Assembly: GCA_964036045.1 (NCBI GenBank)
Contig: OZ038381.1
Span: 133,835,191-133,899,190 of the forward strand
Source: Eutreptiella sp. 'Long Island Sound 2002'
Lineage: Eukaryota; Euglenozoa; Euglenophyceae; Eutreptiales; Eutreptiaceae
DNA length: 64,000 nt
Direction of reading: 5' to 3'
Below the pieces are notes generated by a model that was not told the origin of the DNA, ran no database searches, and was given only the letters and a program-made list of their open reading frames with translations. Position numbers and translations under genes: made by a program. This document shows positions 33,109 to 43,776 of the stretch, one piece after another. Positions within the stretch are counted from its first letter, which is position 1. Each line of letters begins with the position of its first letter.

Positions 33109-34791
33109 TCAGTCCCTAGGCTTCTTCTTGGAGGCAAGCGTTTCAGCGAGCCTCAGCAACTGTCCTAGGTGGTTCTGGGACACATAGTCTACCAGAACAG
33201 AATTCAGGCGTCCCTCGGGAAGCACAAAGGCAGGGAAGGGTTCCCAGGTAGCTTCTTCAACTCCAAACCCTTCCCAGCGGGTGAGGAAACGCCACCCTTG
33301 GCGATAGCGGTGTCGGATAACCGACTTCATCAGGTAGAAGCCTTCCTTAGCCATCTCCACGGCATTCATGTCGGTAGTTCTCCTCATCAACTTCCATTGT
33401 GCTGGCAGCGCCCTGTAGGTCCAGAGCGGCGATCTCCTCGTCGTTTAGATCCCATTCTTCCCCACAGAGGTCCTCAGGGTCATAGTAGCGCTTGAGCTGT
33501 TGAGCAGCGCACAGCAGGGTCCCCCCTAGTCGGGGAGAACACCGCACTGTGATGCGGTGATGATCCACAGACAGTATCGTGTAGGGGCCAAAGTAGGGGT
33601 CATGGCTGGTGGAGCGAGGCCAGGCGGGTAGCCGACTGTGGTGCACCAGCACCCAGTCTCCCTCTTGATAGGAGGCAGGCATCCGGTGCTTGTTGTTCTT
33701 GTTCCACTGGGGCTCCCTCACTCTCTGGAGCATAGCCTTACCCTTGTCCACCTTGTCTTCCTGCTCCTTCACCCACTTACCCACAGTGGAGTAGGAATCC
33801 TCACGATAGGGAGTGTGTAGGAACCACGCCGGGCGTCCCATGAAAAGCTCATGGGGCGTATAGCCAGTAGCCGAACTCTCTTGGGAGGTCATCATCAGGG
33901 ATATGACGGGGAGTAGTCTCACCCAGTCTTTGGTGCGCCAAGTCTTGCACGATATCCTCACGTTCTCTTTGAGAACCCGAATCTGTCGCTCAGATAGGGG
34001 GTTACTCGTATGAGTGTAGGGAATCCCCGTTGACACCGGGACATTGAGGGTCCACAGGACCCTCTTGTACCAGCCGGTGTCGGAGCATACTCGGACGTTC
34101 TCGTCTGAGTTAATTTCTTTGGGTGCCCCAAAGACACAGAACTACTCCTCCAGGAGTATCTTGATGGTCTCTTCGCCGGTCATGTGTTTAGTGCATGGGA
34201 ACACCCTCGTAAACCTGTTCAGTCCACAGGTTACCACTATGGCGAAATTGTAGCCCTCGAACTTAGGCATCTCCGTGTAGTCCAGGTAGAGTATACTGAT
34301 GGCACAGTGGGGGATAGGAAGGGTCAAATAGAGACCTCTGTCCCTGATATCCCTAGGTTTGCAGGACCTCACGGGCACGTGTCCACGATGGGCTGGAGGT
34401 TTATCTGCAGCTGATCGTCACTCCAGGAAGAGTGGAACCACTTCTTGAACAGCCTCAGGGTACGGTCCGCTTCAACATGACCACTAGACTCATGGGTCCA
34501 CTTGAGGGGTGCCGGGATACTGCCGGTAGCCACGACTATCCATTCATCATGCCAGAGGTAGGTCTTGCCCCTCTTCCATTGATCCCGGTTGACCAGGACG
34601 GGTTCCAGAGGCTTCTCCAGGCGTTTGTAGATGTCCCCAAACTCCTTCAGGTACTCGACTTGTTTGAGTCCATCTAGGGGTCTGATCATGGTCATGTTGA
34701 AGTCCAGGTGTACTTCCATACGGCTGAACGCCTCCTTGGCTAGCTCCTCAGACCTGGCACCAATCATGTCGTCAAAGTTGTTGCGGCTCAT
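33109..34791 (-). pseudogene. Integrase and chromodomain of B
   Basis: After the RNase H tail (SRNNFDDMIG) comes the integrase HHCC region: HESSGHVEADRTLRLF, then a TCP..SC pair split by a frameshift. The DD(35)E core has YLDYTEMP, NSDENVRV and LSERQIR. A TAG interrupts LLEE-FCVFGAPKEI near 34144. The tail has EGDWVLVHHSRLP and YFGPYTIL, and a chromodomain occupies 33336-33180 (KSVIRHRYRQGW, TRWEGFG, WEPFPAFV). A frameshift separates tail and chromodomain near 33370. The stop after KKPRD matches copy A. Integrase would insert the cDNA; the breaks make it inactive. Confidence 0.88.
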
Positions 34792-35225
34792 GTAGTCCGC
34801 CCACTCATTCTTGACGACCTGGATATGATGTACTGAGAGCCCTAGCTGGCTCAGGTAGGTCTACCAGCGTCTGAGCTTAGCCTTCTCAGGTCGGGGTCCC
34901 TTCCGGCAGGTGCGGACCGGTTCTTGGTCACACAGCCAAACCACTGGGTTGCTCCCCAACAATCAGGACTGAGGGGATAGCACTAGCATACCCCCGAGCA
35001 GTTCCTGCTCTTAGGTAGAGTAGTTACCCCAGGCCTGGTTCCATTTCCAGTTCCAATGACCCAGGGGAACCAGGACCCATTTGTCGTCAGGGTAGCTGTG
35101 CTTGAGGGTACCGTCTCGGTTCAGCCCATCAGTCCCCCGTTGGGACATGGCCGATTCCAACTCCTCCTTCTCTAATGCTTGCTACCGGAACAACGTTCCA
35201 CGTCCGCCCACATTGCTGGCGTCAG
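34792..35225 (-). pseudogene. RNase H of B
   Basis: Starts with VTDASNVGGRGTLF just after the RT frame ends in TGA; a frameshift joins the two. A TAG follows (near 35187). The domain then has an unusual Trp-rich stretch (KWVLVPLGHWNWKWNQ) before YSTYEQELLGGMLVL, which supplies the catalytic Glu. Next come WLCDQEPVRT and a W-to-stop change at RRW-TYLS, where element C keeps KRWWAYL. The insertion between the first Asp and the Glu is conserved in C, so it belongs to the family. Confidence 0.78.
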
Positions 35226-36671
35226 TCACCAGTATACTTTCTCCTTGTGCTCTAGGCACGCCCAAGCACTTAGCGTTGGCCATTTGTCCTTGAGCTCGTC
35301 AAACGCTTGTCGTTCTTGAGGGCCCCAGCGCCAGGTAGTATTCTTCTTGATGAGGTCGGTCAGGATGGCGCTAGTGTAGGTGAAATTCTTGATGTGGCTG
35401 CGGTAGAAGTTGCAGGCCCCCATGAAACCACGTACATCATGGAATCCTTTCTTCAGGTCTTCATGTCGTATCTTAGCATCCATCAGGGGTTTGGCCTTAG
35501 AGGCCGCGGGGGTCCCCCATCCATAGCCAATGTCGAATCCCAGGTACTGCACAGTCTCCTGCATGAACTCACACTTCTCCGGTTTGAGTCTGGTGTGGTC
35601 CTCCTGGCAGACCGCAAAGAACTCGCCCAATAGGATTAGGTGGTCCTCCTGAGTATTCGTTTCCAGGCATACATCGTCGATGTGTGCTTCCACCTGGGCG
35701 CCTCGGGATATGAGTTCTTGCACCACAGGACTCCGACGTAGGATGGACAGGATCTTGTTCATCAGCTCTTGAAAAAGGGCGGGTGCGTTGGCCACGCCAA
35801 AGGGCATGACCTTCCACTTGAACACCCTCCCCTGAGGGGTGATGAAAGCTAGGAGCTCCTTAGCATTGGGCGTCAGGTCCAGTTGCCAGAATCCACTCCG
35901 CTTGTCCATCTTTGTCTTGTACCGGCAGGAGGCTATCTTCTCGAGGGTTGACTCCATGTAAGGAATGGACCCTGACGGGTTCAGCGTCTTCTTGTTCAGC
36001 TCTCCATAGTCCACTACCAGCCATTTGGCTGTAGACCCAGGCTTAGCCACCAGGAAACAGGGGCTGCAATGTTGGGGGTAGTCCCCATCCTTGTACTCCA
36101 ATACCAGGCCAGCGTCGATACATTGTTGTATATGTCGCTCAATCTCATCGGCCTGCTCTTTAGGAGCCGGGTAGGGTCTCCCACGTATCTTGTGACCCAC
36201 GAACTCGGGCTTCAGCTTGAGGTCCCTCTGTACTAGCTTGTCACAGGAGGTTGGAGGGGGTAGTTCTCCGAATACTCCCAGGTAGGTCCTGATGAGCTTC
36301 TGTACTCTTGGGTCCAAGAGCTTGATCTTGTCCTCCGTGTCCTCGTCAGAGTGTAGATTGCTAGACCCTTGGTGTATAGAAGCGGGGAGATGGTCCTCAA
36401 CCGGCTCACCGTCCTTGGTAGTATCCTTCAGCCCGGAGCAGGCGTATAGAAGGTCCCCTTCCAAAGTCTCAGGTGGTCGGTGACAACATAGGCACACTCC
36501 GGGGGGTTCGCATACGCATTCCTCTGAGAGTTCATCCTCCTCTGGGGTCCTCATATGGGCACCCCACACGCTCTTCATGAGCTTCAGATCCACCTCTGGG
36601 TGCCAGGTGGTAATCTTCTGTTCAAAGTCCTCCTTCAGTTGGGAGATATCTCCCATGGACCCTTGCTTCAA
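35226..36671 (-). pseudogene. Reverse transcriptase of B with Cys-rich N-terminal extension
   Basis: A 481-codon open frame. Residues ~50-85 form a Cys-rich cluster (ECVCEPPGVCLCCHRP, later YACSG) that may bind zinc. Then comes the RT: LVQRDLKLKP, KWLVVDYGELNKKT, TKMDKRSGFWQLDL, VMPFGVANAPALFQELM, and the catalytic HIDD (YxDD class with His). After it are LKPEKCEFM, YLGFDIGYGWG and FMGACNFYR, all characteristic of Ty3/gypsy polymerase. The frame itself is intact; only its connection to RNase H is broken. The first Met is within the polyprotein, so the true N-terminus would be set by protease cleavage. Confidence 0.9.
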
Positions 36672-36677
36672 CGGCCA

Positions 36678-37757
36678 TTAGCGGCTAGTAGGCCTGGCGT
36701 AGCATAGCTTTTTCGCCACCAATCTCCTCTTGGAGTCCACGTACTCCCTCAGCCTGGATCGGGGCTCCAGCTCCTCGTCCCAGGGCTTCTCTCCCCTCAT
36801 GGAGAGTAGGGGCTGCAGTGGGGTAGCGTACTCGGCGTTCTCCACTGGCTCCACGCACGTCTGCACAAAGAAGGCGTCATGCTCAGTTTTGTCATCAGAG
36901 TGTATAGAGCTTGGTAGCTCGAATAGCCCAGATTCTGAGACTACATCAGGATTAGGTACACGGCACGGGGAGTTGGGGGCAACAGTGTCAGACATGACGT
37001 ACTCGTCTCCCCCCGGAGTAGGTTCTGCAGCGTCTCGGGTCCGTAGTTGTTTCTTCAGAACATCCAGGGTGTAGCTGCTGCTTTCACGTTGAATTTCCCG
37101 GACCACAGCAGAGTCCAGATCTTCCCAGGTCACTGGGGCTAGGCCCCCGTCCACCACGCTTAGCATGCTCCCCCATCCTGGTTTCCCGATGGGCGTCTTG
37201 TGACCCAGAGGCACGTAGATGGCGTCGTCCGGCAGCTGGATGGAGGTGAGCGTTAGCTTATCCAATAGAGTACGCCACTACTCGTTTCCCCCATGGGCTC
37301 CCCAATCGGGGGAACACACGACCATACAGGAACATTCCAGGGCCACCTTCGTCAGGACCTTCCCCCGTTCACCGAACCTGGGGTTCCAGTAGGCCATCCC
37401 GAAAGAGGGCCAGTAAAATTTGTAGCCGCAATTATTCCCCTTGCTGCAGTAGAGATCTAAGACATGTTGCTTGTCGCTGGCGAATAGCTCCACGTTCAGG
37501 TCTTCTCGGGAGTATCCCAACTCCCTCAGACCTTGGTCCAAGACATCTTCAAGGAGGTGATAGTCCTCAGTTTTGGAGGCCACCATCATGGTAGAGGGCT
37601 CCTTCTTGCATACCCTCAGGTAGCTAGACGTATATTCACTACTCCAGTGGTACAGATTCTCCTCCGTCACCACCGTCCACTTGGAGGACCTAGGGTGCTT
37701 GCAGAGTGAGGGATAGAATCTGGGAGTGCTCGACGAAGAAGTCGGTCCCCAGGACAA
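36678..37757 (-). pseudogene. Methyltransferase-like domain and linker of B
   Basis: One minus-strand frame interrupted by a TAG at 37278-37280. Reading 37520-37149 gives REDLNVELFASDKQH, FGMAYWNPRFGERGKVLTKV, MVVCSPDWG, then stop, WRTLLDKLTLTSIQLPDD, and GWGSMLSVVDG. This is the same fold order as in element E, with NPRF in place of NPPF. The domain is followed by ~150 acidic residues leading to RT. Upstream, the frame overlaps the end of the protease in another frame, so a frameshift joins them near 37720. If active it would methylate adenine or bind DNA; both are inference. Confidence 0.7.
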
Positions 37758-38007
37758 AGTTGTAGGCTTCGGTGTCCATCACGTAGAACCGATCGGCAAT
37801 GCCCCTTGATCCCATAGGCACTTCAACCTCACAGTCCCCGGGACTGTGCACCACATGCCCATCTCCCATGCGGATGGCTGCGGTAGGCATGATGTTCTTC
37901 GAGTCCCCATGAGGTAAACTTTTCTTGGCCACAATAGATATAGTGGCCCCAGTGTCCAGTACCCGCAGGTATTCTCGTCCCCCAAGACGGATACGTACCC
38001 AGAACAC
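37690..38007 (-). pseudogene. Aspartic protease of B
   Basis: Retropepsin-type: YLRVLDTGATISIVAKK carries the catalytic DTG, IRMGDGHVVHSPG follows, and YNFVLGTDFFVEH is the conserved C-terminal IGxDFL-like strand. The family cleaves Gag-Pol during particle maturation. It lies between the nucleocapsid knuckle and the methyltransferase-like domain. Confidence 0.85.
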
Positions 38008-38057
38008 CAGATCTGTTGGTCCCCCGGTGCGTCCCCGTCAGAACCCCGCGGGGCAGG

Positions 38058-40653
38058 TCACTTCAAACCCCTTTTTCTGCAGTTTCCGCGCCATGCGCAT
38101 GAAACAGGAATGTATGCGGGAGTTTGACTGGTCCCCATCTTCGTTGGTACGCTTAGTCCCTTGTTTTCATTGGGCTGGCGTCTGGGAACGGGTCGCACGT
38201 CCCGTGTTTGGTTGCCCACCAGAGGGCTCAGGGTTCCCCCCTGGTGTAAGATTGGGGTTCCCTTCGGACTGGTCCGCGTTCTTGTGCTTGTCCGGCTTGC
38301 GGTCAGGGCCTCATCGTCCACCTTTACCCTTGCCACCTTGGCCTTTGCCATGGCCCTTGGACTTGCCCTTGCAACTGTCCTGGTCGGTGTTGCCCTTGCC
38401 ACTGCCCTTGCCACTGCCGTTAACGGTCTTGAGCTTCGCCGAGAGGCGTTGTTTGTGGTAGCACTCGTCCTCGTAGTGCTTCCTCTTACCACAGAACGCA
38501 CAGGTGATTGTGCACCTGTAGTGGTCCCGTATCTTGGCTTTGCTGCCGGTGTTGGTCTCCTGCTTCTTCCCCTGGACAAGGAAACAGTTCCGCTGGTCAG
38601 GTCAGGGGCATGAAGCAGGCAACCCTGCTCATCTCTGGCATCACACCAGGAAAGATCCTCGACATTGCTCACGAAGCGAGCATTTTTTGGGGTAGTCCCC
38701 TGTCCAGGCCGGGGCCCTTGGTACCCCCGGCCATGGCTCCCAGAGCCGCCTCCTCCAGGACGTCAGGCGTTCAGGTGTTGGTCGCTTTCTTTGTCCAGCG
38801 CCAGCTCCAAAAGTAGCACAGACAGGTCCTCGTAGGTGAGGACCCTTGCCTTGCGCTCCGCCGTTGCCCGGCATTCATCCCACACTTCTCGTGGGAGCTT
38901 GGCCACCAACCAGAATAGCAGCTCATCGCTGCCATAGGAACCGGGCGTCAGTCGCCCTACCCAGTGGTCCAAGTCGGCCAGCAGGTCGGAAATCCTGGCC
39001 GGCTAGGGGTTGTTAAGCAACGCAGCCAGGTTCTGGATCTCGGGCCGGATGGGGAGGTCGGTCTCGTAGGAATGGTACTGCCTCTCCAAGGCAACCAACA
39101 CGTCGGCAAAGGTGGCGGACTTCGTCACAATCTGCTTGACCTGCTTCTCCAGATACTTGGTCTTGCAGCACTGCAGGAGCAGATCGCACTTCACTCGCCC
39201 ACTAGCACGGGTTTGGCTGGTCATCCTCAGGAACCGGTTCAAGTTCTCAGCGACCTCGCTGAGGTCCTTCCCCGTGAACTCGAGTCCACCACAATCTTGG
39301 AGGTGGCGATAGCCTTAGCCTCCTGAGACCTGCGTCCCTCGTGGCGCTTGGTCTTCCTCTCTTTCTTCTTCTTCTTGCCGCTCGGGTTCTCGGGCCCCTC
39401 AGGGTCATCGTCCTCAGAGGGTGAAACAGACATTATAGATGGCGGCTCATCATCAGATGGATCACCGCCCAGGTCACTAGAGCCTTAGGGCTCAACATTG
39501 ACCATAGCCCTTAGGGCTGTCAACCCCGACTGGTCCAGCTCGGCTCGCGTGGAGTTCTCCACGTGGCTGTAGTGCGGCTGGGCCGTTCTTGGTACGAAAG
39601 GGCTGCTTGATATCACAGCCGGGGTCGGCATAGGTCGGGTCCTCAAGCCTCCCAGGGCGTTCGTCACTCCCACCACCAGATGATGGGCTTGTAGACAATG
39701 AGGAGAAGGCCCCATGGTGGTAGGTGACGCTTGGGGAAGAATCAGGGGCTCCAACATGGCCCGAGTTCTTGAGTTAGATAGCCCACTAGGTCTGCAGTGG
39801 CTCCTCCAAGGGCTTGTCGTATCTCCGACCGCGTCAGGGACTTGTTTGAGGATCTTCCTGATCCACTGCTCCTTCCACCACAAGACTCGGGGCCACATAG
39901 GCCACTCAGAGAGGTGAAGCCAGGTGCTGGCATGGTATAGCCAGGCTCGGGCGCCGCATAGCCAGGTATACCAGTCATGTAAACAGCCGCCGCAAGTCTG
40001 TGATAGTCATCCTCATAGCGGCGCGGTATAGACTCAGGAATACCGGTGTAGGTGGAGCTGGATGCCACATGTTTGCTGACTGCAGTCGCCATAGGTGGCG
40101 CAGTCGCGGCTGCAGTCGCACCATAGGTGGAGTAAGGCATACCAGTAAAGCCTAGACCCTCAGCCATAGGTGGAGCGGTTGTGGGTGAGGATGTCGCTGG
40201 ATGTGTGGCCCAGAGTGTAGTGGTTGTTGGAGAGGGTACTGCAGGGTGATCACAGGCGCGCGGCGCGCTCTCAGCAGGTTTGTTACCGAAGGGTACCTCA
40301 TCAGATGGTTGGTGTCCATCTCCCGGGTCCTCCTCTTCGATTCCCATATCCACTGCTTCCTTCTGCTTCTCCTTCTCTTTGCCCGCAGGTCCCCCAACGG
40401 AGAGTACACTGAAGGCAGCTCCCAAGCCCTCCAGGGAATCGTCCCCAGGCCCACTTAAGGGCACTAAATGTACAGGCTCCTCAGGTTCAGGTTCACCAGC
40501 AGGTTTGGGCGCTGGCGCTGGCTTGGCTGGTGCCACTGACTGTGCTGTCTTCTCGGCAGTGTCCTTGGTGTCCATGTTGTTTTTCTTCCTCCCTTCAGAA
40601 TTGTACCTAGTCTGGACGTACTGGTTGTACTGCACGGGGTTGCAGGTACGCAA
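38058..40653 (-). pseudogene. Gag of B, several frames
   Basis: The N-terminal 300 codons (40653-39742) are low-complexity Pro/Ala/Thr/Glu-rich. Later frames (39433-39003) carry a Lys-rich stretch and a helical capsid part (FLRMTSQTRASGRVKCDLLL, VLVALERQYHSYE). This continues at 38972-38763 (YGSDELLFWLVAKLPREVW). Near 38530-38470 another frame gives an intact CCHC zinc knuckle, CAFCGKRKHYEDEC, preceded by a second Cys pair. The capsid parts align with element C. At least four frame changes are needed, so the gene is dead. Confidence 0.75.
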
Positions 40654-40664
40654 AGACTGAAAAT

Positions 40665-40675
40665 CTCTGCTACCA
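40665..40675 (-). promoter_or_regulatory. Primer-binding site of B
   Basis: TGGTAGCAGAG on the minus strand, complementary to an AGCAGAG-type initiator tRNA-Met. It overlaps the last five bases of the LTR if the GTAAT duplication defines the ends. Confidence 0.7.
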
Positions 40676-41451
40676 GAAAGTTATAACAGGCTTTCACTGT
40701 TGATTGCTTTTGATGATATTGTTTTGTTTGTGTCTCTGGTTGCTCCTGCTGCTTCTTGGTGTAGCTCAGGTTTTCCAAATAGAAATGTTTTGATGAAATC
40801 AACCAGAAATCCAAGTACCCACAGTGCCAGCAAAGGACCACAGGATAAATTCCACAACATGAAGGGCTGTAGTCAAAGGAGACAGTGTATCAACAAAGAA
40901 ACTCACAATAACTACAGATTAATGAAAGGATAGTTAGAAAATATCCTACAATAATGTGAAAAATGCCCACATGGGCACTGTCTCTTTTATAGTGCAATCT
41001 AGAGATGTGCACTCTTTGTTTTGGGTTCCATAGATGCTGAGGTGGCATGGCTTGTGGCGCTGAGGTCACTGCCATGTCACATGGGAACTTCCTACTTAGC
41101 TAGGCTGACTGGGAATGGAACCCAGGACCTCTCAAAAAGAGGTGACCCAGCCCCCTAGGGTGCAGACCACTAGGATAGCTAAGCATTCATGAGAAAATAT
41201 AGAAAAATGTATAGGCTCTGGATTAATGTCAGCGCCTCAGTAAGTCCAGAAAATGGTGCATAAGTCCAATCAGTTGGCATGCCAGGGGTCCACACAACAT
41301 CCAAAGATCAATACTTGGTTTTATAGGTCAAATTGCTTTGTCACCCCTTTTTGGATAGGCCAATACTAACATAAAAATGTAGTATGCCTTTAGGCATCTC
41401 TAAAACAACTAAAGCTTAATTTTTTGGCAGGGAAATACACTTTTTCTTACT
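40671..41451 (-). repeat. 5' LTR of B
   Basis: 781 bp, twin of 30052-30832. TATA box at 40984-40991 (minus strand) and the 85-nt tRNA-like unit at 41097-41181. Flanked outside by GTAAT. Confidence 0.92.
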
Positions 41452-41456
41452 GTAAT
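41452..41456. repeat. Target-site duplication of B, right copy (GTAAT)
   Basis: Immediately outside the 5' LTR and identical to 30047-30051. Confidence 0.7.
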
Positions 41457-42212
41457 GACATAGCAAAGGTCATGAGGCATGTAAACAGACTCTGCGAGGA
41501 GCACCAAACCACGCCCTGGTCAGGATAAGGCGTCATCAGGGGGAGTGGGGAGACAAATGCCCGTAGGCTAGCACCTCGCACACACTGACCCAATATCTGG
41601 ATCCCTGAATGTGCCATGGGACCAGATCACACACACATTCGCAGTGTCGATGGCAGCGACACCCGTTGCGCAACGTCATATGGGCTTCAAAGCCCCCAGA
41701 GCTCGGAAAAATGAAGAGGTCAGTCGCCCCACCTTGTTTTCCACGGATGCATCAGGAGGAAGAGTGACACAAAACTCATGACAGTCGGGATGGTGGAGGT
41801 AGGCCAGCGATCCACTTGGTTTCCATTGGATTCAGCAAGTTGGGGTGTGGCCATTTGCTCCGGCCTCTGGTCTCGGCATGGGAGGTGGTCCCACCTGGTT
41901 TCCCATGGATTCAGCGGGGAGGGGGGTCATCCACTACAACTCGACCATGAGGGAGACGGAGGGAGCAGAACTGGGTCCGCCGACCTCGGCTTTGGGAGGT
42001 GGGCATCACGCACAGGTCAGTCTAAGAGCGACAGGCAACGGCCGGGTCAAACCACCCGATTAGGGGTCTGCTCGACTTGCGCAGCATTTCAACCACTCCA
42101 CCCGAACAACATTGCACCAGAGCTCGGAGAGAGCAAGCAAGCAAGGGACGTACTGACAACCTGACACACTTGCGCTCAATCTGCCAATTCAGGGGAGAGC
42201 TCAGGGCGAGGA
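41457..42212. other. 3' flank of element F, no gene recognised
   Basis: About 750 bp between element B and the chromodomain stop of F. By position it should hold the 3' UTR or LTR of F, but no second LTR copy exists in the window to prove it. A short internal repeat, CCACxTGGTTTCCxxTGGATTCAGC, occurs at about 41812 and 41890. Confidence 0.4.
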
Positions 42213-42956
42213 TCAGTCGCCCATGGCTTCAATCACCCTGGTGAGAGCTTCCAAATCGGAGACCTGGAGCTTCGTCTTGTGCCTGCGGACATACTCCATA
42301 AAGGGGGTGTTCATGCGCGGCACAAAGGAAGAGACACGTTCCCAGGTGTCGTGGGATGGCCCATAGCCTCTCCAGCTTAGCTTGAACTCCACTCCTCCAG
42401 GCACCGAGGCACTCGGACGCTGGGCCAAGATCTTTTCGACGATGTAGTCGTCCTGCTCAGCATAGTCGTGGTCTCAGTTGGCCTCATGAGTGGTGTAGTC
42501 CAGGGACACATGTTTACCACGGACATCAGGCTCAGGGGCACGGAGTTGCCTTTCATGTCGCTCCCGGAACTGTTCGGGGCCCAGCTTGATTCCATAGGTA
42601 CCTTCACCAATCCTGCGCACCACCTCTCCGGGTGCGAACCAGGTCTTGGTGCAGTGAGTGCCCATAGGCCGGGGTCTCAGTACCCACACCGGGTCACCCA
42701 CCCTGAACTTATGCGCTGCCATTTTTGGGGCGGTCTTGGCTCGCACGGCGTGCTCCTTCTCGAGCCGCTGGCAAATTTCCCGCGCTGTAGTCTGTTGCCG
42801 CGCAAGGAACTCCTTCACCTCCCTCGCCATGCCATCACCGGGCAAGGGGATTCCCCGGCTAAGGGGGTCCCTGCCGAAAAGATTCTGATGAGGCGACAAG
42901 CCACCCGGTGTGGGGGTGTCATGATAGGCCTTGGGGGCCGGCCACATCTCCGCAAA
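42213..42956 (-). pseudogene. Integrase tail and chromodomain of F
   Basis: Begins at the insert boundary (FAEMWPAPKAYHD, then GLSPHQNLFGRD, the usual post-core block). It passes through the GD-VWV tail motif (RVGDPVWVLRPRP) and, after one in-frame TGA at ~42474, enters a chromodomain (DDYIVEKILAQRP, FKLSWRGYG, HDTWERVSSF). It ends at 42213. Apart from the TGA the frame is open. Confidence 0.82.
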
Positions 42957-43545
42957 TGTAATAGCTTTGACCCACAGCGTCGTTCACAGCAGCGTTGCGC
43001 TGACTCCTCAGCGCCCTCGCACGGCACTGCTTTCACTGAACTCTTCGTGCATTTGCCATATCCTCAGCAGCGCCAGCCGTGTAGCGCTCACAGCCGGCAC
43101 AGCGCTCCCATTCTGCGCGTGGGCTCCTCAGTAGCTCACTCCTGAGCGCTGTTGTTATTCCCGGGTGTTCTGGACTGCGCGGACTCACGCATTTGCTGGC
43201 ACCTTGGCTGCTCTCTTCCCACGATGGGTTTTCTTCGGCGTGTCTCTTTGGGAGGGCGGTTTACCTTTCGCAATAAGGTCTCGGAGGCGGCGGAGCTCAT
43301 CCACTGCTGTATCACGTTCAGAACGAAGACGCCGCGCAGTTTTTGTCTCCTCATCCAAGTCCTCTTGCAGCTGATTCCGCTCTCCCCGAAGCCGTTCGCT
43401 GGTCTTCTGGTGTTCTTCGCATTCTCTTCGCAGACGTGCCGCACCTTGACAACTGCAGCGCTCACAATCCTCACAGGGCATTGCTCAGTTGAAGACCGAA
43501 TCGTTCGGTCGGCACGGTACAAGCAAGCTTGTAATAGCTTTGACC
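42957..43545. mobile_element. Small insert flanked by 16-bp direct repeats
   Basis: TGTAATAGCTTTGACC occurs exactly at 42957-42972 and 43530-43545, bracketing 557 bp that contain the coiled-coil ORF. Perfect 16-bp direct repeats are the size expected of target duplications from LINE-mediated insertion, though no poly(A) is seen. The DNA between 43546 and ~43776 is also foreign to the integrase gene, so the insertion may be compound. Confidence 0.5.
43185..43481 (-). CDS. 98-residue coiled-coil protein, unrecognised
   Basis: An intact minus-strand frame starting at an ATG in MPCEDCERCSC and ending ...KVPANA. The N-terminus has four Cys in a CxxCxxCxC arrangement, a possible metal site. Residues ~17-70 are almost entirely charged and helical with heptad spacing of hydrophobics (RLRGERNQLQEDLDE, RRLRSERDTAVDELRRL), a clear coiled coil. 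The C-terminus is Lys/Arg-rich. It sits in the insert that splits the integrase of F. It could be a retro-copied host exon, the start of a Gag from another element, or a chance frame. The strong coiled-coil pattern argues against chance. No function is assigned. Confidence 0.45.
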   Translation of the reverse strand: MPCEDCERCSCQGAARLRRECEEHQKTSERLRGERNQLQEDLDEETKTARRLRSERDTAVDELRRLRDLIAKGKPPSQRDTPKKTHRGKRAAKVPANA

Positions 43546-43776
43546 TACACGGGTTCCGTGTCTACTTTCTTTCCCGCCACCGATTCGATCTTCTACTCAA
43601 CACAGCAAAGGCAAAATACTTCAATCCGAAATCTTGATCTTCATCATGTAAGTCAAGGCCATTATTTAATAAGCTTGTTGTACCTGCAAGGACAACAAGC
43701 AAGCATAACATCCAAGAAATGTTTTCTAAGTAACAATACTTTAAATGCGCTGTGCGTGCGTCGCTGATCTGTCATT

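Larger units (their letters stand above)
30052..41451 (-). mobile_element. Ty3/gypsy chromovirus B, full length, decayed
   Basis: An 11.4 kb minus-strand element with two 781-bp LTRs, PBS, gag with CCHC knuckle, protease, methyltransferase-like domain, RT and RNase H. Integrase, chromodomain, a 2.3 kb 3' UTR and polypurine tract follow, with a perfect 5-bp target duplication. Each ORF has at least one stop or frameshift. Confidence 0.95.

Noticed and set aside
36678-37757. Frequent in-frame TAG codons as evidence for a reassigned stop codon
   Set aside because: Aligned positions show TAG or TGA standing for Trp, Lys, Arg, Asn and Tyr in different places, and TAA and TGA stops also occur. This is decay, not one reassigned amino acid.
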